Shown one piece after another: positions 54,401 to 64,000 of a stretch of DNA of 64,000 nt; position 1 is the stretch's first letter; each line of letters starts with the position of its first letter. The DNA is from Hydractinia symbiolongicarpus (lineage: Eukaryota; Cnidaria; Hydrozoa; Anthoathecata; Hydractiniidae): positions 808,001-872,000 of the forward strand of contig NC_079880.1 in the NCBI RefSeq assembly GCF_029227915.1, given 5' to 3'. Both the position numbers and the translations under genes were made by a program. The notes beneath the pieces were generated by a model. It saw only the letters and a list, made by a program, of their open reading frames with translations, was not told where the DNA came from and made no database searches.

Positions 54401-56086
54401 CATATTCCTACCAACATGTATTTCTTGATATTTTTCAGGTATTACAAAGTTGTATGTCTTTTAACAGCGAAACGATTGACTGTGGGAATTAATTGAACTG
54501 AGTATGGACTGTGACCTTATAAATATAAAAGTGAGACAATTGGACCCTTAGAAATAACATTGTTCTTAATTTGACATGATTGCCGAAACTCAGCGACTAC
54601 ACTGGTCGCTGTGGTAGCGCTTCATTTAAAAATTAACATGAAAAAGTCATTTTTTTACTGTGGGACCAATCCTAGCCGTTATCGCGCGCTGAAGAAATAG
54701 CGACAGTTTCAAAAACTACATTTCATTGACTTTCTAACGGTGTCAGTCCGTTTGAGTTACAACTGTTGCGTCACATATTCGTACCAACATGAATTTAGCG
54801 ATATTTTTCTGATATTACTAGGTTGCATCGCCTTTAACAATGAAACGATTGACTGTGGGACTTAATTGAACTAACTTTGGACTGTGACCTGATGAATGTG
54901 ATAAATGAGACAATTGGACTCCAAGAAATAACATTGTTCTTACATTGACATGATTGCCGAAACTCAGCGACTACACTGGTCGCTGTGGTAGCGCTTCATT
55001 TAAGAATTAAGATGAAAAAGTCATTTTTTTACTGTGGGACCAATCCTAGCCGTTATCGCGCGCTGAAGAAATAGCGACAGTTTCAAAAACTACATTTCAT
55101 TGACTTTTTAACAGTATAAATCCGTTTGAGTTACAACGCTTGAGTCACATATTCCTACCAACATGTATTTCTTGATATTTTTCAGGTATTACTAAGTTGT
55201 ATGTCTTTTAACAGCAAAACGATTGACTGTGGGAATTAATTGAACTGAGTATGGACTGTGACCTTATAAATATAAAAGTGAGACAATTGGACCATTAGAA
55301 ATAACATTGTTCTTAATTTGACATGATTGCCCAAACTCAGCGACTACACTGGTCGCTGTGGTAGCGCTTCATTTAAAAATTAACATGAAAAAGTCATTTT
55401 TTTACTGTGGGACCAATCCTAGCCGTTATCGCGCGCTGAAGAAATAGCGACAGTTTCAAAAACTACATTTCATTGACTTTTTAACAGTATAAATCCGTTT
55501 GAGTTACAACGCTTGAGTCACATATTCCTACCAACATGTATTTCTTGATATTTTTCAGGTATTACTAAGTTGTATGGCTTTTAACAGGAAAACGATTGAC
55601 TGTGGGAATTAATTGAACTAACTTTGGACTGTGACCTGATGAATGTGATAAATGAGACAATTGGACTCAAAGAAATAACATTGTTCTTATATTGACATGA
55701 TTGCCGAAACTCAGCGACTACACTGGTCGCTGTGGTAGCGCTTCATTTAAGAATTAAGATGAAAAAGTCATTTTTTTACTGTGGGACCAATCCTAGCCGT
55801 TATCGCGCGCTGAAGAAATAGCGACAGTTTCAAAAACTACATTTCGTTGACTTTCTAACGGTGTCAGTCCGTTTGAGTTTCAACGGTTGGGTCACATATT
55901 CGTACCAACATGTATTTAGCGATATTTTTCCGATATTACTAGGTTGCATCGCCTTTAACAATGAAACGATTGACTGTGGGACTTAATTGAACTAACTTTG
56001 GACTGTGACCTGATGAATGTGACAAATGAGACAATTGGACTCCAAGAAAAAACATTGTTCTTAATTTGACATGATTGCCGAAACTC
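53100..56086 (+). repeat. 2,987-bp octamer, copy 1 of a tandem duplication
   Basis: Eight monomers are followed immediately by a near-identical copy at 56087-59073. Markers at an exact 2,987-bp offset are ATTACAAAGTTG (54441 and 57428), ACAGTATAAATCC (55111 and 58098) and ATGTATTTATTTATATT (54044 and 57031). I noticed one clear base difference, GTCATTTTTT near 54649 against GTAATTTTTT near 57636. Upstream of about 53100 the match to the sequence 2,987 bp downstream fails, which sets the left limit. Confidence 0.9.
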
Positions 56087-59073
56087 AGTGACTACACTGG
56101 TCGCTGTGGTAGCGCTTCATTTAAGAATTAAGATGAAAAAGTCATTTTTTTACTGTGGGACCAATCCTAGCCGTTATCGCGCGCTGAAGAAATAGCGACA
56201 GTTTCAAAAACTACATTTCATTGACTTTTTAACAGTATCAATCCGTTTGAGTTACAACGCTTGAGTCACATATTCCTACCAACATGTATTTCTTGATATT
56301 TTTCAGGTATTACTAAGTTGTATGGCTTTTAACAGCGAAACGATTGACTGTGGGAATTAATTGAACTGAGTATGGACTGTGACCTTATAAATATAAAAGT
56401 GAGACAATTGGACCCTTAGAAATAACATTGTTCTTAATTTGACATGATTGCCGAAACTCAGCGACTACACTGGTCGCTGTGGTAGCGCTTCATTTAAGAA
56501 TTAACATGAAAAAGTCATTTTTTTACTGTGGGACCAATCCTAGCCGTTATCGCGCGCTGAAGAAATAGCGACAGTTTCAAAAACTACATTTCATTGACTT
56601 TTTAACAGTATCAATCCGTTTGAGTTACAACAGTTGCGTCACATATTCGTACCAACATGAATTTAGCGATATTTTTCTGATATTACTAGGTTGCATCGCC
56701 TTTAACAATGAAACGATTGACTGTGGGACTTAATTGAACTAACTTTGGACTGTGACCTGATGAATGTGATAAATGAGACAATTGGACTCCAAGAAATAAC
56801 ATTGTTCTTAATTTGACATGATTGCCGAAACTCAGCGACTACACTGGTCGCTGTGGTAGCGCTTCATTTAAGAATTAAGATGAAAAAGTCATTTTTTTAC
56901 TGTGGGACCAATCCTAGCCGTTATCGCGCGCTGAAGAAATAGCGACAGTTTCAAAAACTACATTTCATTGACTTTTTAACAGTATCAATCCGTTTGAGTT
57001 ACAACGCTTGAGTCACATATTCCTACCAACATGTATTTATTTATATTTTTCAGGTATTACTAAGTTGTATGGCTTTTAAAAGCGAAACGATTGACTGTGG
57101 GAATTAATTGAACTGAGTATGGACTGTGACCTTATAAATATAAAAGTAAGACAATTGGACCCTTAGAAATAACATTCTTCTTAATTTGACATGATTGCCG
57201 AAACTCAGCGATTACACTGGGCGCTGTGGTAGCGCTTCATTCAAGAATTAAGATAAGAAAGTCATTTTTTGCTGTGGGACCAATCCTAGCCTTTATTGCG
57301 CCCTGAAAAAATAGCGACAGTTTCAAAAACTACATTTCATTGACTTTTTAACAGTATCAATCCGTTTGAGTTACAACGCTTGAGTCACATATTCCTACCA
57401 ACATGTATTTCTTGATATTTTTCAGGTATTACAAAGTTGTATGTCTTTTAACAGCGAAACGATTGACTGTGGGAATTAATTGAACTGAGTATGGACTGTG
57501 ACCTTATAAATATAAAAGTGAGACAATTGGACCCTTAGAAATAACATTGTTCTTAATTTGACATGATTGCCGAAACTCAGCGACTACACTGGTCGCTGTG
57601 GTAGCGCTTCATTTAAAAATTAACATGAAAAAGTAATTTTTTTACTGTGGGACCAATCCTAGCCGTTATCGCGCGCTGAAGAAATAGCGACAGTTTCAAA
57701 AACTACATTTCATTGACTTTCTAACGGTGTCAGTCCGTTTGAGTTACAACTGTTGCGTCACATATTCGTACCAACATGAATTTAGCGATATTTTTCTGAT
57801 ATTACTAGGTTGCATCGCCTTTAACAATGAAACGATTGACTGTGGGACTTAATTGAACTAACTTTGGACTGTGACCTGATGAATGTGATAAATGAGACAA
57901 TTGGACTCCAAGAAATAACATTGTTCTTACATTGACATGATTGCCGAAACTCAGCGACTACACTGGTCGCTGTGGTAGCGCTTCATTTAAGAATTAAGAT
58001 GAAAAAGTCATTTTTTTACTGTGGGACCAATCCTAGCCGTTATCGCGCGCTGAAGAAATAGCGACAGTTTCAAAAACTACATTTCATTGACTTTTTAACA
58101 GTATAAATCCGTTTGAGTTACAACGCTTGAGTCACATATTCCTACCAACATGTATTTCTTGATATTTTTCAGGTATTACTAAGTTGTATGTCTTTTAACA
58201 GCAAAACGATTGACTGTGGGAATTAATTGAACTGAGTATGGACTGTGACCTTATAAATATAAAAGTGAGACAATTGGACCATTAGAAATAACATTGTTCT
58301 TAATTTGACATGATTGCCCAAACTCAGCGACTACACTGGTCGCTGTGGTAGCGCTTCATTTAAAAATTAACATGAAAAAGTCATTTTTTTACTGTGGGAC
58401 CAATCCTAGCCGTTATCGCGCGCTGAAGAAATAGCGACAGTTTCAAAAACTACATTTCATTGACTTTTTAACAGTATAAATCCGTTTGAGTTACAACGCT
58501 TGAGTCACATATTCCTACCAACATGTATTTCTTGATATTTTTCAGGTATTACTAAGTTGTATGGCTTTTAACAGGAAAACGATTGACTGTGGGAATTAAT
58601 TGAACTAACTTTGGACTGTGACCTGATGAATGTGATAAATGAGACAATTGGACTCAAAGAAATAACATTGTTCTTATATTGACATGATTGCCGAAACTCA
58701 GCGACTACACTGGTCGCTGTGGTAGCGCTTCATTTAAGAATTAAGATGAAAAAGTCATTTTTTTACTGTGGGACCAATCCTAGCCGTTATCGCGCGCTGA
58801 AGAAATAGCGACAGTTTCAAAAACTACATTTCGTTGACTTTCTAACGGTGTCAGTCCGTTTGAGTTTCAACGGTTGGGTCACATATTCGTACCAACATGT
58901 ATTTAGCGATATTTTTCCGATATTACTAGGTTGCATCGCCTTTAACAATGAAACGATTGACTGTGGGACTTAATTGAACTAACTTTGGACTGTGACCTGA
59001 TGAATGTGACAAATGAGACAATTGGACTCCAAGAAAAAACATTGTTCTTAATTTGACATGATTGTCGAAACTC
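56087..59073 (+). repeat. 2,987-bp octamer, copy 2 of a tandem duplication
   Basis: This is the second copy of 53100-56086 and lies directly next to it. The match ends at about 59073, where copy 2 reads GACTACACTTGGCGCTG and copy 1 reads GACTACACTGGTCGCTG. The order of monomer classes (beta, alpha, beta, beta, alpha, beta, beta, alpha') is the same in both copies. Confidence 0.9.
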
Positions 59074-61165
59074 AGTGACTACACTTGGCGCTGTGGTAGC
59101 GCTTCATTTAAGAATTAACATGAAAAAGTCATTTTTTTACTGTGGGACCAATCCTAGCCGTTATCGCGCGCTGAAGAAATAGCGACAGTTTCAAAAACTA
59201 CATTTCATTGACTTTCTAACGGTGTCAGTCCGTTTGAGTTACAACGGTTGCGTCACATATTCGTACCAACATGAATTTAGCGATATTTTTCTGATATTAC
59301 TAGGTTGCATCGCCTTTAACAATGAAACGATTGACTGTGGGACTTAATTGAACTAACTTTGGACTGTGACCTGATGAATGTGATAAATGAGACAATTGGA
59401 CTCCAAGAAATAACATTGTTCTTATTTTGACATGATTGCCGAAACTCAGCGACTACACTGGTCTCTGTGGTAGCGTTTCATTTAAGAATTAACATGAAAA
59501 AGTCATTTTTTTACTGTGGGACCAATCTTAGCCGTTATCGCGCGCTGAAGAAATAGCGACAGTTTCAAAAACTACATTTCATTGACTTTTTAACAGTATA
59601 AATCCGTTTGAGTTACAATGCTTGAATCACATATTCCTACCAACATGTATTTCTTGATATTTTTCAGGTATTACTAAATTGTATGGCTTTTAACAGCAAA
59701 ACGATTGACTGTGGGAATTAATTGAACTGAGTATGGACTGTGACCTTATAAATATAAAAGTGAGACAATTGGACCGTTAGAAATAACATTCTTCTTAATT
59801 TGACATGATTGCCGAAACTCAGCGATTACACTGGGCGCTGTGGTAGCGCTTCATTCAAGAATTAAGATAAGAAAGTCATTTTTTTGCTGTGGGACCAATC
59901 CTAGCCTTTATTGCGCCCTGAAGAAATAGCGACAGTTTCAAAAACTACATTTCATTGACTTTCTAACGGTTTTAGTCCGTTTGAGTTACAACGGTTGCGT
60001 CACATATTCGTACCAACATGAATTTAGCGATATTTTTCTGATATTACTAGGTTGCATCGCCTTTAACGATGAAACGATTGACTGTGGGACTTAATTGAAC
60101 TAACTTTGGACTGTGACCTGATGAATGTGACAAATGAGACAATTGGACTCCAAGAAAAAACATTGTTCTTAATTTGACATGATTGCCGAAACTCAGTGAC
60201 TACACTTGGCGCTGTGGTAGCGCTTCATTTAAGAATTAACATGAAAAAGTCATTTTTTTACTGTGGGACCAATCCTAGCCGTTATCGCGCGCTGAAGAAA
60301 TAGCGACAGTTTCAAAAACTACATTTCATTGACTTTCTAACGGTGTCAGTCCGTTTGAGTTACAACGGTTGCGTCACATATTCGTACCAACATGAATTTA
60401 GCGATATTTTTCTGATATTACTAGGTTGCATCGCCTTTAACAATGAAACGATTGACTGTGGGACTTAATTGAACTAACTTTGGACTGTGACCTGATGAAT
60501 GTGATAAATGAGACAATTGGACTCCAAGAAATAACATTGTTCTTATTTTGACATGATTGCCGAAACTCAGCGACTACACTGGTCTCTGTGGTAGCGTTTC
60601 ATTTAAGAATTAACATGAAAAAGTCATTTTTTTACTGTGGGACCAATCTTAGCCGTTATCGCGCGCTGAAGAAATAGCGACAGTTTCAAAAACTACATTT
60701 CATTGACTTTTTAACAGTATAAATCCGTTTGAGTTACAATGCTTGAATCACATATTCCTACCAACATGTATTTCTTGATATTTTTCAGGTATTACTAAGT
60801 TGTATGGCTTTTAACAGCAAAACGATTGACTGTGGGAATTAATTGAACTGAGTATGGACTGTGACCTTATAAATATAAAAGTGAGACAATTGGACCGTTA
60901 GAAATAACATTCTTCTTAATTTGACATGATTGCCGAAACTCAGCGATTACACTGGGCGCTGTGGTAGCGCTTCATTCAAGAATTAAGATAAGAAAGTCAT
61001 TTTGTTGCTGTGGGACCAATCCTAGCCTTTATTGCGCCCTGAAGAAATAGCGACAGTTTCAAAAACTACATTTCATTGACTTTCTAACGGTTTTAGTCCG
61101 TTTGAGTTACAACGGTTGCGTCACATATTCGTACCAACATGAATTTAGCGATATTTTTCTGATAT
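58925..61165 (+). repeat. 1,121-bp trimer higher-order repeat, 2 copies
   Basis: Two three-monomer units are offset by 1,121 bp. GGACCGTTAGAAATAAC is at 59771 and 60892, TTTAGTCCGTTTGAG is at 59971 and 61092, and GCTTGAATCAC occurs in both. The first unit starts at about 58925 and so overlaps the end of the 2,987-bp duplication, which shows that this trimer was copied from, or into, the edge of the octamer. The boundaries are approximate. Confidence 0.85.
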
Positions 61166-61699
61166 TACTAGGTTGCATCGCCTTTAACAATGAAACGATT
61201 GACTGTGGGACTTAATTGAACTAACTTAGGACTGTGACCTGATGAATGTGATAAATGAGACAATTGGACTCCAAGAAATAACATTGTTCTTATATTGACA
61301 TGATTGCCGAAACTCAGCGACTACACTGGTCGCTGTGGTAGCGCTTCATTTAAGAATTAAGATGAAAAAGTCATTTTTTTACTGTGGGACCAATCCTAGC
61401 CGTTATCGCGCGCTGAAGAAATAGCGACAGTTTCAAAAACTACATTTCATTGACTTTCTAACGGTGTCAGTCCGTTTGAGTTTCAACGGTTGGGTCACAT
61501 ATTCGTACCAACATGTATTTAGCGATATTTTTCCGATATTACTAGGTTGCATCGCCTTTAACAATGAAACGATTGACTGTGGGACTTAATTGAACTAACT
61601 TTGGACTGTGACCTGATGAATGTGATAAATGAGACAATTGGACTCCAAGAGAAAACATTGTTTTTAATTTGACATGATTGCCGAAACTCAGCGACTACA
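61166..61699 (+). repeat. Last monomers before the retroelement insertion
   Basis: One complete monomer (anchor 61492) and a broken one lie here. The broken monomer reads GATTGCCGAAACTCAGCGACTACA up to 61699 and is resumed after the insertion at 62381 with TTGGCGCTGTGG. Joining the two sides gives a monomer of 372 bp, so the insertion neither removed nor added a sizeable piece of satellite. Confidence 0.9.
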
Positions 61700-62161
61700 T
61701 GTATGCAAATTTTAATTATTGTCCCTTAGTTTGGCATTTCTCTTCTTCGAAATCTCTATTGAAAATTGAAAAACTCCACAACAGGGCTTTAAGTTTTATT
61801 CATGATGACCCAAGACCAGTTGATTGCCTCCCAAATAAACATTATATGGAATTACTAAGGCACAGATATTTATGCATAGAAATATTTAAAATTCGGAGAA
61901 ACATCAGTCCTTCTTTCATGAAAGATATTTTCCTTTTTGAGGAAACTGATAGGCCAGTAAGAAGTCAAAACTTGAACAACCATCGGTGTAAAAACAAGAG
62001 CCTTTGGTCTAAACAGTTTGCGATGTTTAGCCCCAAAAGATTGGAATAAACTTCCTTTTCATACGAAGAGTTGCGAAGATCTAGTTAAATTTCAGCAAAT
62101 GATTAAAAAATGGAATGGCTCTCACTGTTCATGCACAGAGTGTCGGCAACTGATTCCATAA
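61700..62161 (+). pseudogene. C-terminal fragment of a non-LTR retrotransposon reverse-transcriptase protein, frameshifted
   Basis: The first frame is open to the TAA at 62047-62049 and carries FNYCPLVW (61711-61734), followed by KSLLKIEKLHNRAL-, LCIEIFKI- and FMKDIF-like segments. This is the region C-terminal to the polymerase palm in LINE-type proteins found widely in cnidarian and other invertebrate genomes. A second frame starts at about 62039 with DWNKLPF and runs 40 codons to TAA at 62159-62161. It ends in a cysteine motif, C-x-C-x2-C (CSCTEC), which is typical of the protein's extreme C-terminus. The shift from one frame to the other near 62035-62042 is a single-base indel that disables the protein. 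The catalytic RT motifs and the endonuclease domain are absent through 5' truncation. The open frame extends upstream into satellite sequence from a TTG at 61678; that start is accidental. Family assignment is from recall of conserved motifs. Confidence 0.85.
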
Positions 62162-62345
62162 CTTGCGTAATCAATACGAAAATGGCAGAGGGGAAATGTT
62201 TATCTTTTATTTATTATTTATTCATTATTTATTTATTATAGTTTTCATCTAAATTGTAAATATATAAAAATATTTGGTCGGTTTTGATTAGTTTTTTGCA
62301 AAATATTATTTTTTAAAGAACTATTGTATATAATAACCGACGGTA
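62162..62345 (+). other. AT-rich 3' UTR of the retroelement
   Basis: This is non-coding sequence between the last stop codon of the element and its tail. It is rich in TTATTTATT-type runs (about 62200-62240). It shares nothing with the satellite monomer and holds no other reading frame of note. Confidence 0.75.
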
Positions 62346-62351
62346 AATAAA
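62346..62351 (+). promoter_or_regulatory. Possible polyadenylation signal AATAAA
   Basis: The canonical hexamer AATAAA lies immediately before the tandem tail of the retroelement. It may be only a remnant of the 3' end of the element. In such AT-rich sequence it could also occur by chance. Confidence 0.4.
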
Positions 62352-62354
62352 TTA

Positions 62355-62378
62355 AATCAATCAATCAATCAATCAATC
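62355..62378 (+). repeat. (AATC)6 tetranucleotide tail of the retroelement
   Basis: Six perfect AATC units are followed by AT and then directly by satellite sequence (TTGGCGCTG). Short tandem tails instead of poly(A) are characteristic of CR1/L2-like and some other non-LTR elements, where they take part in target-primed reverse transcription. This tail marks the 3' boundary of the insertion. Confidence 0.9.
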
Positions 62379-62380
62379 AT

Positions 62381-64000
62381 TTGGCGCTGTGGTAGCGCTT
62401 CATTTAAGAATTAAGATAAAAAAAGTCATTTTTTACTGTGGGACCAATCCTAGCCGTTATCGCCCGTGAAGAAATAGCGACAGTTTCAAAAACTACATTT
62501 CATTGACTTTTTAACAGTATCAATCCGTTTGAGTTACAACGGTTGCGTCACATATTCGTACCAACATGAATTTAGCGATATTTTTCTGATATTACTAGGT
62601 TCCATCGCCTTTAACAATGAAACGATTGACTGTGGGACTTAATTGAACTAACTTTGGACTATGACCTGATGAATGTGATAAATGAGACAATTGGACTCCA
62701 AGAAATAATATTCTTCTTAATTTGACGTGATTGCCGGAACTCAGCGATTACACTGGGCGCAGTGGTAGCGCTTCATGTAAAAATGTAGATAAATAAGTCA
62801 TCTTCACTGTGGACCAATCATAGCCGTTATTGCGCACTGAAGAAATAGCGACACTTTCAAGAACTACATTTCATTGACTTTCTAACGGTATCAGTTCGTT
62901 TGAGTTACAACGGTTGGGTCACATATTCTGACCATCATGTATTTAGCGATATTTTTCTGGTATCACTAGGTTGCATCGCTTTTAACAATGAACCGATTGA
63001 CTGTGGACTTAATTGAACTGATTTTGGGCTGTGACCTTATAAATGTAAAAGTGAGACAATTGGACTCCAAGAAATAACATTCTTCTTAATTTGACATCAT
63101 TGCTGCAACTCAGCGATTACACTGGGCGTTTTGTTAGAACTTCATTTGAAAATAAAGATAAAAAAGTCATTTTTAACTGTGGGACGAACTCTAGCCGTTA
63201 GCGCGCGCTGAAGAAATAGAGACAGTTTCAAACGCTACATTTCACTGACTTTCTATCGATGTCAGTCCGTTTGAGTTACAACGGTTGGGTCACATATTCG
63301 TACCAACATGTACTTAACGATATTTATCTGATATTACTCGGTTGAATGGGTTTTAACAATAAAACGATTGACTGTGGGACTTAATTGAACTAACTTTGGA
63401 CTGTGACCTGATAAATGTGAGAAATGAGACAATTGGACTCCAAGAAATAATATTCTTCTTAATTTGACGTGATTGCCGGAACTCAGCGATTACACTGGGC
63501 GCAGTGGTAGCGCTTCATGTAAAAATGTAGATAAATAAGTCATCTTCACTGTGGACCAATCATAGCCGTTATTGCGCACTGAAGAAATAGCGACACTTTC
63601 AAGAACTACATTTCATTGACTTTCTAACGGTATCAGTTCGTTTGAGTTACAACGGTTGGGTCACATATTCTTACCATCATGTATTTAGCGATATTTTTCT
63701 GGTATCACTAGGTTGCATCGCTTTTAACAATGAACCGATTGACTGTGGACTTAATTGAACTGATTTTGGGCTGTGACCTTATAATTGTAAAAGTGAGACA
63801 ATTGGACTCCAAGAAATAACATTCTTCTTAATTTTACATCATTGCCGCAACTCAGCGATTACACTGGGCGTTCTGTTAGAGCTTCATTTGAAAATAAAGA
63901 TAAAAAAGTCATTTTTAACTGTGGGACGAACTCTAGCCGTTAGCGCGCGCTGAAGAAATAGAGACAGTTTCAAACGCTACACTTCACTGACTTTCTATCG
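62381..64000 (+). repeat. Satellite array right of the insertion: diverged 371-bp monomers
   Basis: Anchors at 62545, 62916, 63287 and 63658 are 371 bp apart. The monomers carry many private changes, such as GGGCGCAGTGGTAGC, CATGTAAAAATGTAG, TCATCTTCACTGTGGACC, GGTATCACTAGG and GGGACGAACTC. Two monomer types form a 742-bp dimer seen about 1.7 times (AGAAATAATATTCTTC at 62701 and 63443). The first monomer is close to those left of the insertion and the rest are not. Greater divergence here is what one expects near the edge of an array, but the window ends inside satellite DNA. No genes are present. Confidence 0.9.

Larger units (their letters stand above)
1..61699 (+). repeat. Main satellite DNA array, ~374-bp monomer, head-to-tail
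   Basis: This is a tandem array of about 167 monomers, all in the same orientation; I found no inverted copy. I located the anchor GGGTCACATATTC (or its GCG/GAG variants) in every monomer, for example at 231, 604, 978, 1351, 1726 and 2100 and on to 61118 and 61492. Spacing is 373-375 bp in most of the left third and 372-374 bp further right. Well-conserved blocks include TTCGTACCAACATG, ATATTACTAGGTTGCATCGC and TTCTTAATTTGACATGATTG. The array is AT-rich and stop codons fall in every frame of most monomers, so it is non-coding. Its size and layered higher-order structure are typical of centromeric or pericentromeric satellites, but no protein-binding evidence is available here. I do not recognise the monomer as a named satellite. 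Confidence 0.98.
61700..62380 (+). mobile_element. 5'-truncated non-LTR (LINE-type) retrotransposon 3' end
   Basis: This 681-bp insertion is unlike the satellite. It consists of the last ~155 codons of a reverse-transcriptase polyprotein, an AT-rich 3' UTR (62162-62345), an AATAAA signal and a short tandem tail of (AATC)6. A protein end, UTR and microsatellite tail with no LTR indicates a non-LTR element. The protein end and tetranucleotide tail resemble CR1/L2-like elements, but the clade is not proven. The element is in the same orientation as the satellite anchor motif. I see no target-site duplication: the expected GACTACACTTGG is interrupted after GACTACA and resumes at TTGG, which implies loss of one C. 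Heavy 5' truncation is usual for such elements. It cannot encode an active enzyme. Confidence 0.88.

Noticed and set aside
61700-62380. Functional reverse transcriptase or a host gene exon
   Set aside because: The catalytic motifs are missing, there is a frameshift near 62040, and the 3' UTR plus (AATC)6 tail identify a dead retroelement fragment.
1-64000. CRISPR-like regular repetition
   Set aside because: The repeat unit is about 374 bp, with no short repeat/unique spacer alternation and no cas genes. The content is eukaryotic satellite.
1-64000. tRNA, 5S rRNA or other RNA gene repeats as the origin of the monomer
   Set aside because: I saw no convincing Pol III box A/box B pair, no cloverleaf and no recognisable rRNA segment in the monomer on either strand.

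Overview
The window is almost entirely one tandem satellite DNA array from a eukaryotic nuclear genome. All copies run in the same orientation. I see no intact protein-coding gene, no rRNA or tRNA gene and no bacterial feature. The sequence is AT-rich (about 60-65% in lines counted by hand). I used the conserved motif (G)GGTCACATATTC as an anchor and counted about 171 monomers. Anchor spacing is almost constant: 373-375 bp (mostly 374) from 1 to about 25 kb, 372-374 bp (mostly 373) from about 25 to 61.7 kb, and 371 bp in the last 1.5 kb. A few truncated or composite monomers break the rhythm (256, 295, 335, 336 and 497 bp).

The only non-satellite DNA is an insertion at about 61,700-62,380. 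It is the 5'-truncated 3' end of a non-LTR (LINE-type) retrotransposon. It holds the C-terminal end of a reverse-transcriptase polyprotein, broken by one frameshift, then an AT-rich 3' UTR, an AATAAA signal and an (AATC)6 tail. The FNYCPLVW motif and the C-x-C-x2-C terminus resemble elements that are abundant in cnidarian and other marine invertebrate genomes. A non-vertebrate metazoan, perhaps a cnidarian, is therefore my best guess; this rests on recall of the family and not on a search.

Layout: (1) 1-14.66 kb, homogeneous 374-bp monomers with dimer and 9-mer higher-order repeats, including a 1,436-bp stretch repeated 3,365 bp later. (2) 14.66-19.8 kb, a block with shortened monomers (295+335 bp), duplicated in tandem with a visible breakpoint at 17,535/17,536. 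(3) 19.8-26 kb, more varied monomers with 10-mer (3,739 bp) and 3-mer repeats. (4) 26-37.2 kb, higher-order units each marked by a doubly deleted 256-bp monomer and containing 5, 6 and 9 monomers in turn. (5) 37.2-48.9 kb, 373-bp monomers with 4-mer, 9-mer, 10-mer and 13-mer relationships. (6) 48.9-51.5 kb, a 1,121-bp trimer. (7) 51.5-59.07 kb, alternating dimers (747 bp) overlain by a clean 2,987-bp octamer tandem duplication. (8) 58.9-61.17 kb, another 1,121-bp trimer. (9) The retroelement. (10) 62.38-64 kb, more diverged 371-bp monomers in a 742-bp dimer, which may be an array edge.

Nothing here acts as a pathway. The story is one of array evolution: unequal exchange and segmental amplification at many scales, deletions fixed and spread as markers, and a pair of substitutions that together create a perfect inverted repeat. 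A centromeric or heterochromatic role is possible for an array of this size and structure, but the sequence alone does not show it.
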